The notes below the pieces were generated by a model. That model was given only the letters and a program-made list of their open reading frames with translations. It was not told where the DNA came from and did no database searches. From Acidobacteriota bacterium (GTDB taxonomy: Bacteria > Acidobacteriota > Terriglobia > Acidiferrales > UBA7541): a stretch of DNA of 6,061 bases. The position numbers and the translations under genes are program-made. Positions 1 through 5,097 of the stretch are shown here, piece after piece. The stretch covers positions 7,727-13,787 of the forward strand of contig PKUY01000332.1 in the NCBI GenBank assembly GCA_003131705.1, given 5' to 3'. How positions within the stretch are numbered: position 1 is the stretch's first letter; every line of letters begins with the position of its first letter.

Positions 1-1479
1 GGCGGTCGTAGATCCGCCTCCGCCGTAGGTATGCCACAGCGTCTTGCCTGTGGCGGGATCAAGCGCCAGCAAGCCTCCCGAATCGTCGGCCGTAAAGAGC
101 AGGTGTCCCGCAGTCGTCAATGAGCTGGCAAAACCTCCGCGGCTGCCGCTCATGTCCCGGGTCCAGCGGACTTTCCCGGTCTGATAATCGATCGCTTTCA
201 GCACGGACTTCGAATGAAGTATGAAGTCGCGGCCTCCCCAGCCTTCGGCGTTCTTACCGGGCATCGTGACGTAATAAACGCCGATGCTGTCCCGGATGTT
301 CGCGAAGAAAAGTCCGGTGGCTGGATCGAAGCTCGAGGAATTCCAGTTCGTTCCACCTGCCGCGCCGGGGCGCGCCAGAGCTCCATCGAGTTGCGGCTCG
401 GACTCCCTCTTCGGAATCGGCTGACCGCGCTCGTCGAGGCCATCCATCCAGTTAATGTCCATATACGGCACGGCGAGCAGCGACTTGCCATTGGTTCGGT
501 CGAGCAAAGCAAAAATTCCATTGCGGCTTATTTGCGCCAGCAGCTTGCGCGGTTTTCCCTGGAAATTGGCGTCGAACAAAATGGGAGTCTGAATTGCGTC
601 CCAGTCGTGTGTGTCGTGCGGGGAAATCTGGTAGTACCAAGCCATCTTGCCCGTATCCGCGTTCAGGGCCACGATCGAGCAGGTGTAAAGGTTTGCCCCC
701 TTACGCGCGTCGCCCGCTTCCACCGGATGTGGGTTGCCGGTTCCCCAATAGACGAGATTCAAGTCTGGATCGTATGTGCCCGTGAGCCAGGTCATCCCGC
801 CGCCGCGGGTGATCACATCGGTATCGTGCGGCCATGTTTCCCAGCCGGGCTCGCCGTTCTTAGGCTCGCTATCCCAGCGCCACTGGAGTTTCCCGGTCAT
901 CGGATCGCGTGATTCCACATAGCCCGGAAGGTCCGCGATGTCTCCCGAGATGCCTAGAATCAGATGATCTCCTACGACGAGCGGTGGAGAGCTTCCGAAC
1001 GCTTTCAGCGCGGGGTCGGCCATCTGAATCTGCCACAATATTTTTCCGTTGCGAGCATCCAGGCAGATCAACTGAGCGTCCGGCGAAGCGAAATAGAGTC
1101 GATCTTTATACATTGCAAATCCGCGGTGGCCGGCCCCTGCCAGGCCGCTCTGCGCGGGCCGGTTAAAATGCCAGATCTGCCGGCCAGTACGGGCATCGAT
1201 CGCCCACATGTCGCTGGGCAGAGTAAAGTACAGAATCCCGTTTACCTCGAGCGGCGTCGCGTATATCGCGCTCGGCACTTTCGACTGGAAGGCCCACGCG
1301 AGCGTCATCGTGTTCACATTGTCTTTATTGATCTGATCCAGCGAGCTATAGCGCTGGCCCGAATAATCGCCGTTGTACATCGGCCACGTATCCGTCGCGG
1401 GCTTTAGCAGTTTCGCCGGATCGAGCTCTTGCGCGGACAGGCACGCTGCGCAGGTAAGAAAGAGCAGAAGCTTTTTCAC
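1..1479 (-). CDS. Exported PQQ-dehydrogenase-like beta-propeller protein, C-terminus cut off by window edge
   Basis: The 493 visible residues belong to the quinoprotein alcohol dehydrogenase family, periplasmic enzymes that oxidise alcohols with PQQ and a metal ion. The GTG start begins a signal peptide (KK, hydrophobic residues 4-14, ending LSAQ at 14-17). A family N-terminal motif follows (W32 to L47, with YNGDYSGQRYSSL), then repeated tryptophan-docking blade motifs of the type D-x-x-T/N-G-K/R-x-x-W near residues 95-103, 141-149, 192-200, 274-281, 431-439 and 474-482. GTGNP (246-250) supplies the metal-ligand Asn249; PHDTHDWD (287-294) supplies the catalytic Asp292 plus Asp294; SRNG (318-321) supplies Arg319. 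Family members are usually about 550-700 residues, so perhaps 60-200 are missing, possibly including a cytochrome c domain. Odd points: no vicinal cysteine pair before HRG (118-120), and Ile181 and Tyr73 where methanol dehydrogenase has metal- and PQQ-contacting Glu. The fold is secure; actual PQQ use and substrate are not. Confidence 0.9.
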   Translation of the reverse strand, partial: MKKLLLFLTCAACLSAQELDPAKLLKPATDTWPMYNGDYSGQRYSSLDQINKDNVNTMTLAWAFQSKVPSAIYATPLEVNGILYFTLPSDMWAIDARTGRQIWHFNRPAQSGLAGAGHRGFAMYKDRLYFASPDAQLICLDARNGKILWQIQMADPALKAFGSSPPLVVGDHLILGISGDIADLPGYVESRDPMTGKLQWRWDSEPKNGEPGWETWPHDTDVITRGGGMTWLTGTYDPDLNLVYWGTGNPHPVEAGDARKGANLYTCSIVALNADTGKMAWYYQISPHDTHDWDAIQTPILFDANFQGKPRKLLAQISRNGIFALLDRTNGKSLLAVPYMDINWMDGLDERGQPIPKRESEPQLDGALARPGAAGGTNWNSSSFDPATGLFFANIRDSIGVYYVTMPGKNAEGWGGRDFILHSKSVLKAIDYQTGKVRWTRDMSGSRGGFASSLTTAGHLLFTADDSGGLLALDPATGKTLWHTYGGGGSTTA

Positions 1480-1486
1480 TTGCAGG

Positions 1487-1491
1487 CCTCC
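1487..1491 (-). promoter_or_regulatory. Shine-Dalgarno GGAGG that fixes the GTG start of the quinoprotein gene
   Basis: On the minus strand GGAGG lies seven bases before the GTG at 1479. The GTG is followed by Lys-Lys and a hydrophobic run, which is a normal signal-peptide start. Together these support GTG rather than any internal Met as the start codon. Confidence 0.75.
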
Positions 1492-1599
1492 GGATACGTA
1501 AGCAGGGTTCGCATCAGTAATGGCGCTCGCATTCCGTAATTCGATACGCGCCGCGAACCCGGCGCCGATATCGTCACCCAGTTCCCCCCGGGGCGACGC

Positions 1600-1608
1600 A
1601 TCATACCA
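1600..1608 (-). promoter_or_regulatory. Candidate extended -10 promoter for the quinoprotein gene
   Basis: The minus strand reads TGGTATGAT, a TGn extension joined to TATGAT (5 of 6 to TATAAT). No good -35 box lies 16-18 bases upstream, which extended -10 promoters tolerate. Transcription would start near 1593 and give a leader of about 115 bases. This rests on sequence resemblance only. Confidence 0.3.
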
Positions 1609-1706
1609 CGAAGGCCCGGGAACAATGACTAGGGCGAACCATCGGTAATCGGTGTACAGAAGTCGTCTTGACATGGACTAAGATGCTGCTGGTCATGGTA
1701 CCGGTG

Positions 1707-1735
1707 TTTACTTCGATGAGGAGTTTGCCTACCAT
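1707..1735 (+). promoter_or_regulatory. Candidate sigma-70-like promoter of the FHA phosphatase gene
   Basis: TTTACT at 1707-1712 (4 of 6 to TTGACA) is followed after 17 bases by TACCAT at 1730-1735 (4 of 6 to TATAAT, keeping the key T, A and final T). Transcription would begin near 1742, about 60 bases before the ATG, just ahead of the hairpin at 1748-1769. The match is moderate and unverified. Confidence 0.33.
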
Positions 1736-1747
1736 AAGCGGTGCTTC

Positions 1748-1769
1748 CGGGTACTCCATTGGGAACCCG
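1748..1769 (+). repeat. Leader hairpin upstream of the FHA phosphatase gene
   Basis: The arms CGGGT (1748-1752) and ACCCG (1765-1769) pair perfectly. Inside them, after an A-A mismatch, CTC pairs with GGG (one G-U) around a CATT loop. In RNA this would be an interrupted 8-pair stem. It lies at the predicted 5' end of the transcript and ends 18 bases before the GAGG of the ribosome binding site. No T-run follows, so it is not an intrinsic terminator; it could stabilise the transcript or be chance. Confidence 0.4.
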
Positions 1770-1803
1770 TCCGAGATCCCATACATTGAGGTAACTGCGA
1801 AAC

Positions 1804-3462
1804 ATGCCTAGTGGTCCGAGACTTATCGTTGTCGAGCCGAACGGCACGCGCCGCGACGTGGCTATTACAACGTCTCCGTTCCGCATTGGACGACAGGCTG
1901 GAAACGAATTGACGCTGCGAGACAGCCGAGTCAGCCGCCAGCAGGCGCAGATTTTGACCGGCGATGGGAAGCTCACGCTGGAGGATATGGGCAGTAGTCA
2001 CGGCACTTTCGTGAATGGCGAGAAGATCATTCAACATGAGCTCAAGCCCAGTGATCGAATTGACTTCGGCGTCGCCGATTCCTATCAGGTCATCTACGTC
2101 GGCGATGGAGCGACCATCGACGAAATTGTCGAACGCATCGACGCGCCCGCGCCGACGCAAGCAGGTCCGCGCGAACTTCATCATCTGGGCGTCCTTCTCG
2201 ACGTTGCTCGGACTTTAAGCTCTGGCGTTTCACTGGAGGACATCCTAACGGCCGTGGTGGACGCGGCCGTTGCAGTGACGCGCACCGAGCGCGGTGTGCT
2301 GTTGTTGGCGAATCCGTCGGGCGAACTCGAGACGGTTGTCGCAAGGAATGCTCAACGAGGAACCTTGCGCCCCGAAGAAGTGCAGGTGACGCAAGGCATC
2401 GTGAAGCGTGTGGCGGCCTCGCGACGGGAATTAATCGTCAGTGAAAACGACGAGGACACTGGCGCCACCCTGAATCCACAGGAAAGTATGATTCGCATGA
2501 ATCTGCACACTGTCGTTGCGATTCCTATCGACAAGATGGCCGTCATTGAAGCTCTCGACGTTACGATCGCACGCCAGACAGAGCTATTGGGAGTTTTGTA
2601 TCTTGATAGCCGCTCGCCTTCGAGCGCATTTTCTGATCTTGACCGCGAAGTTCTGCGAACGCTTGCGCGCGAGGCGGCGACCGTGGTCGAGAACGCGCGT
2701 TTGTTTGCGGCCTCGCGCGCAAAAGCGCGCCTCGACCACGAAATCGAAATCGCCAGCCAGATTCAGCAGAAGCTGCTACCGAAAGTTCTTCCCAATTTGC
2801 CGAACGTCGCTGTAGCCGGTTCCACGCTCGCATGCTATTCAGTCGGAGGCGACTGCTTCGATGTAATCGATCTGGATGGCGGGCGCCACGGATTTTTCGT
2901 CGGAGATGTTTCCGGAAAAGGAATTTCGGCAGCGCTCCTGGCGACTCTGCTCCAGGGAGTTTTTTTCACCACGGCCGCGATGGACATTCCGCTCCCAGGA
3001 GTTTTCTCGCGAGTGAATCGATATCTCTGCGAGCGCAGCGGTGACGATCGTTACGCAACCGTCTTTTACGGCGTCCTCGATCAGGCGGGCCGCTTCGACT
3101 ACGTCAATGCCGGCCACGTTCCGCCTCTCATCCTGCGGCGTTCGGGGGCGGTTGACGGACTTCGCTCGGCAAATTTTCCAGTGGGGATGTTTCACGAGGC
3201 TGAATACGAAAGCGCATCCGTGAACCTCGCACCGGGCGAATTTCTGGTGATTTATACGGACGGTGTCTCAGAGGCGGCGAACGTGCGCATGGAACTATTC
3301 GAAGAAGAGGGTTTGCGGGGCATCATGGAAGGTTTCAAAGGCCAGACTGTGGAAGAGCTTGCCGAAACGATCCGCGACGCGGTAAAAGCTTTTACCTCTG
3401 GCGCTCCGCAGTCGGACGACATCACGATTCTGGTCGTACAATACCGCGGAAACACGGTATAA
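1804..3462 (+). CDS. FHA-GAF-PP2C (RsbU/SpoIIE-type) serine phosphatase
   Basis: This 552-residue cytoplasmic protein, without signal peptide or membrane segment, combines three signalling domains. Residues about 5-98 are an FHA phosphothreonine-binding domain: GR at 29-30, S44-R45, and SSHGTFVNG at 64-72. Residues about 125-300 are a GAF-type sensor domain ending in LLGVLYLDSR (261-270), followed by a linker helix. Residues about 305-547 are a metal-dependent PP2C/SpoIIE phosphatase with its expected acidic residues: GGDCFD (348-353), GDVSGKG (367-373), NAGHVPPL (435-442), YTDGVSE (484-490) and SDD (537-539). It should therefore be active. Family members usually dephosphorylate an anti-sigma-factor antagonist in partner switching; FHA would let a Thr kinase recruit it. 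An in-frame TAA at 1792-1794 makes ATG 1804 effectively the only start, with GAGG 12 bases upstream, a rather long spacing. No kinase or antagonist gene lies beside it, so substrate and signal are unknown. Confidence 0.93.
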   Translation: MPSGPRLIVVEPNGTRRDVAITTSPFRIGRQAGNELTLRDSRVSRQQAQILTGDGKLTLEDMGSSHGTFVNGEKIIQHELKPSDRIDFGVADSYQVIYVGDGATIDEIVERIDAPAPTQAGPRELHHLGVLLDVARTLSSGVSLEDILTAVVDAAVAVTRTERGVLLLANPSGELETVVARNAQRGTLRPEEVQVTQGIVKRVAASRRELIVSENDEDTGATLNPQESMIRMNLHTVVAIPIDKMAVIEALDVTIARQTELLGVLYLDSRSPSSAFSDLDREVLRTLAREAATVVENARLFAASRAKARLDHEIEIASQIQQKLLPKVLPNLPNVAVAGSTLACYSVGGDCFDVIDLDGGRHGFFVGDVSGKGISAALLATLLQGVFFTTAAMDIPLPGVFSRVNRYLCERSGDDRYATVFYGVLDQAGRFDYVNAGHVPPLILRRSGAVDGLRSANFPVGMFHEAEYESASVNLAPGEFLVIYTDGVSEAANVRMELFEEEGLRGIMEGFKGQTVEELAETIRDAVKAFTSGAPQSDDITILVVQYRGNTV

Positions 3463-3475
3463 AACCCAAAGCGGG

Positions 3476-3495
3476 TCGAAAGCGTCCGGCTTCGA
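3476..3495 (+). terminator. Possible weak terminator hairpin after the phosphatase gene
   Basis: TCGAA plus GC (bulged A at 3481) pairs with GCTTCGA around a GTCCG loop, giving a 7-pair stem 13 bases after the phosphatase stop codon. No T-run follows, so it is at best an atypical or Rho-assisted end. Confidence 0.25.
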
Positions 3496-3510
3496 TAGTC
3501 GCCCCTTCGC

Positions 3511-3527
3511 GCAACAATTATAGTTGC
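3511..3527. repeat. Small inverted repeat in the convergent gap
   Basis: GCAAC (3511-3515) and GTTGC (3523-3527) flank a 7-base AT-rich loop. It lies midway between the converging stops of the phosphatase and the PEBP gene and might act in both directions. The stem is short and lacks a T-run on either strand. Confidence 0.25.
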
Positions 3528-3572
3528 ACGCTATCTCGCGTCTCTCCGCGGCTCGCAATAGCTGGTCTGCCG

Positions 3573-4034
3573 TCAGTGTTGGAACTTTCCGATCAGTTCG
3601 GCCTGTGCAAGAATGTGGTCTCTCATGGCGCGCTCGAGTTCGCTCTTGCTGGCCCCGGGGCTGAGATTCGTCTTGGATTTTAGAGCGTAAAGCTTAAAGA
3701 AATAGCGGTGCACGGAACCCCGCGGCGGGCACGGACCGTTGTAGCCAATCTTGCCGAAATCATTGCGTCCCTGACGCGACCCATCCGCTAGCTGGCGGTC
3801 CTTCGGCACGCCTTCCGGCAAGCCCCGAGTGCTCGGTGGAAGATCGTAGAGAACCCAATGGACCCACGTGCCGGCAGGCGCATCGGGGTCGTCCACGATC
3901 ACAGCCAGACTTTGCGTTCCGGCGGGTGGATCGGCCCAGGAAAGCGTCGGAGAAACATCCTGACCGTCACAGGTAAACTTCTTCGGAATCAGACCGCCGT
4001 CTCGAAAAGGGGTCGTAGTGATCTCAAATCCCAT
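3573..4034 (-). CDS. YbhB/YbcL-family PEBP (Raf kinase inhibitor-like) protein
   Basis: This 153-residue protein matches the usual length of bacterial phosphatidylethanolamine-binding-protein homologues (about 150-180). Signature parts are visible: the N-terminal IPKKFTCDGQDVSPTLSW strand region (16-33), the ligand-pocket motif DDPDAP followed by GTWVHWVLYDLP (48-66), and the second motif GYNGPCPPRGSVHRYFF (97-113) with His109-Arg110. There is no signal peptide, so it should be cytoplasmic. The family binds small anionic ligands in a pocket; the biological role of bacterial members is poorly defined. The start is set by GGGGGAG seven bases upstream (4042-4048) and by the family-typical opening MGFEITTTPF. 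It converges with the phosphatase gene and follows the VIT gene by 159 bases on the same strand, but has its own candidate promoter. All key pocket motifs are intact, so it should fold and bind ligand. Confidence 0.93.
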   Translation of the reverse strand: MGFEITTTPFRDGGLIPKKFTCDGQDVSPTLSWADPPAGTQSLAVIVDDPDAPAGTWVHWVLYDLPPSTRGLPEGVPKDRQLADGSRQGRNDFGKIGYNGPCPPRGSVHRYFFKLYALKSKTNLSPGASKSELERAMRDHILAQAELIGKFQH

Positions 4035-4052
4035 CGCCGAACTCCCCCAGCC

Positions 4053-4067
4053 GCGGAATATATCCGC
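4053..4067. promoter_or_regulatory. Inverted repeat over the PEBP -10 box, possible operator
   Basis: GCGGA-ATATA-TCCGC is a perfect 5-base inverted repeat with a 5-base spacer, and it covers the candidate -10 box of the PEBP gene. The position suits a repressor site, but arms this short can arise by chance. Confidence 0.25.
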
Positions 4068-4086
4068 CGATTCGCGTACTTGTCCC
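4057..4086 (-). promoter_or_regulatory. Candidate promoter of the PEBP gene
   Basis: On the minus strand GGGACA (4086-4081, sharing GACA with TTGACA) is followed after 18 bases by TATATT (4062-4057, 5 of 6 to TATAAT). This lies only about 25 bases before the ATG, giving a short leader that still contains the GGGGGAG ribosome binding site at 4048-4042. Confidence 0.35.
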
Positions 4087-4165
4087 TACTAAAAACTCGG
4101 TTCTCGTTGATCCGATTGAATTTGAACGGCCGTCGCGATCTTCATACGCTGGTCAGATGACACAT

Positions 4166-4185
4166 AACCGCGCCGGCCTCCGGTT
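4166..4185 (-). repeat. Hairpin just after the VIT transporter stop codon
   Basis: AACCG (4166-4170) and CGGTT (4181-4185) pair across a GC-rich 10-base loop, 8 bases beyond the VIT stop. No T-run follows on the minus strand. It may weakly end VIT transcription before the PEBP promoter. Confidence 0.22.
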
Positions 4186-4193
4186 GGCTCCGC

Positions 4194-4889
4194 TTAAGCA
4201 ACTGTTCCGAACAGCCACCCGACGCCCGCAGTCACCGCCATGGCCAGCGCACCCCAGAACGTGACACGTATTGCGCCCACCACCACTCCTGCGCCACCCG
4301 CGCGTGCAGCCAGCCCGCCTAGAAGCGCGAGGAAGACCAGTGAAGTTCCAGAGACAAGTGGGATCAAACTCGCTGCCGGGGCCATGGCAGTGACCAGCAA
4401 TGGCATGGCTGCTCCAACCGCGAAACTGCCGGCCGACGCCAACGCAGCCTGAATCGGACGCGCACTAAGGGTCTTGGAGATGCCGAGTTCATCGCGGGCA
4501 TGCGCGCCTAGCGCGTCATGGGCCATCAGTTGCTGGGCGACCTGTTTTGCGAGCGAAGGATCGAGCCCGCGAGCGACATAGATCGCCGCCAGTTCCTTGT
4601 GCTCACCCTTGTCGTCTGCTTTGAGTTCCGCGCGCTCAAGCGCGAGTGCGGCCTGTTCGGTGTCTGCCTGTGAGTGGACAGACACGTACTCCCCGGCAGC
4701 CATTGACATAGCCCCAGCCACCAGGCCCGCGACTCCTGCGACCAATACGTTGCTGTGAGTCGCATGCGCAGCTGCGACACCGAGCACCAGACTCGATGTT
4801 GAAAGGATGCCGTCGTTCGCGCCCAGTACAGCTGCGCGGAGCCAGCCGATGCGTCCAGTGCGGTGTCGTTCCTTGTGGCCTACAGGCAT
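4194..4889 (-). CDS. VIT1/CCC1-family Fe2+/Mn2+ transporter
   Basis: This 231-residue membrane protein is a compact VIT-family transporter, which moves Fe2+ or Mn2+ across the membrane, probably by proton exchange. Five hydrophobic segments are visible, near residues 17-41, 46-70, 147-168, 171-194 and 203-229. The first carries the family signature LGANDGILSTSSLVLGV (22-38) with the transport Asp26. The second carries MSMAAGEYVS (61-70) with Met61, Met63 and Glu67. Between segments 2 and 3 lies the soluble cytoplasmic metal-binding helical region (72-140), rich in Glu and Asp (for example E79, E85, E88, E96, E99). There is no N-terminal ferritin-like domain, so this is the minimal form. AGGAGG (4898-4903) lies eight bases before the ATG, which fixes the start. 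A relic of a P-type cation ATPase lies just upstream on the same strand. No Fur-like box is obvious. Metal preference cannot be read from sequence alone. Confidence 0.93.
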   Translation of the reverse strand: MPVGHKERHRTGRIGWLRAAVLGANDGILSTSSLVLGVAAAHATHSNVLVAGVAGLVAGAMSMAAGEYVSVHSQADTEQAALALERAELKADDKGEHKELAAIYVARGLDPSLAKQVAQQLMAHDALGAHARDELGISKTLSARPIQAALASAGSFAVGAAMPLLVTAMAPAASLIPLVSGTSLVFLALLGGLAARAGGAGVVVGAIRVTFWGALAMAVTAGVGWLFGTVA

Positions 4890-4934
4890 TCTTGAGTCCT
4901 CCTGGAACTGGGTGCCTTCGCCTGGAATGCCGGT

Positions 4935-5024
4935 TTAGATCCATTGTTTTCGCAGTAGCCGAACTTTGATGATCTGCGTAAGGCCCATGTAGCCGAGCAG
5001 CGTGAGCATCAGGATTGGCCAGTC
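4935..5024 (-). pseudogene. C-terminal remnant of a P-type cation-transporting ATPase
   Basis: In one minus-strand frame 29 codons read from DWPILMLTLLGYM through GLTQIIKVRLLRKQWI to a TAA stop at 4935-4937. A hydrophobic helix, then LTQIIK, then a basic RLLRKQW tail is what ends Mg2+-type and related P-type ATPases, where the last membrane segment closes with wording like GY-x-x-LTQ-x-x-K-x-x-x-x-R. The frame is closed upstream by TAG at 5025-5027, and nothing between there and the nuclease stop at 5100 continues the ATPase in any frame I read. No ribosome binding site precedes the internal ATGs, so this is probably a relic. Its stop lies 45 bases before the VIT ATG, as if both genes once shared an operon. 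The identification rests on motif memory over a short stretch; chance similarity or a tiny membrane peptide are alternatives. Confidence 0.5.
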
Positions 5025-5097
5025 CTACTTGGGAGACAGACAACTATAGCTTCCTCTCAGACTTCCCATAACGCTGCAGTCCTGGGGTCGACCGCGC

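Larger units (their letters stand above)
1480..1803. other. Divergent intergenic region of 324 bases
   Basis: This gap separates the leftward quinoprotein gene from the rightward FHA phosphatase gene and must hold control signals for both. Visible items are the quinoprotein ribosome binding site, an extended -10 box for the leftward gene, a two-part sigma-70-like promoter and a leader hairpin for the rightward gene, a consensus TTGACA at 1668-1673 without a matching -10, and a tandem pair of ATCGGT words at 1641-1654. No open frame in it resembles a known protein and I see no RNA gene. Confidence 0.6.

Noticed and set aside
214..1407. Long plus-strand open frames opposite the quinoprotein gene (for example 214-912 and 964-1407)
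   Set aside because: They are antisense to a frame with clear quinoprotein motifs, show no family resemblance, and are explained by GC-rich codon bias.
1431..1479. Lipoprotein signal (Cys10 or Cys13) in the quinoprotein leader
   Set aside because: Neither LTC nor AAC with its preceding residues makes a good lipobox, while the LSAQ end fits ordinary signal peptidase cleavage better.
1641..1654. Tandem repeat ATCGGTA-ATCGGTG, as a possible regulator site
   Set aside because: Only two 6-base copies, with no link to either promoter candidate; too short to separate from chance.
1668..1673. Consensus -35 box TTGACA on the plus strand
   Set aside because: No acceptable -10 hexamer lies 15-19 bases downstream (for example GGTCAT at 17), so it is not called as a promoter, though it may work with another sigma factor.
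1683..1811. A 42-codon plus-strand frame beginning MLLVMVPVFTSMRSL and overlapping the phosphatase start, as a possible leader peptide
   Set aside because: No ribosome binding site precedes its ATG, it matches no family I know, and it spans the likely promoter of the phosphatase gene.
4636..5043. A 135-codon minus-strand frame overlapping the VIT start and the ATPase remnant
   Set aside because: It is out of frame with the clearly coding VIT gene and its composition (many Arg, Ser, His, Cys) is typical of a shadow frame.
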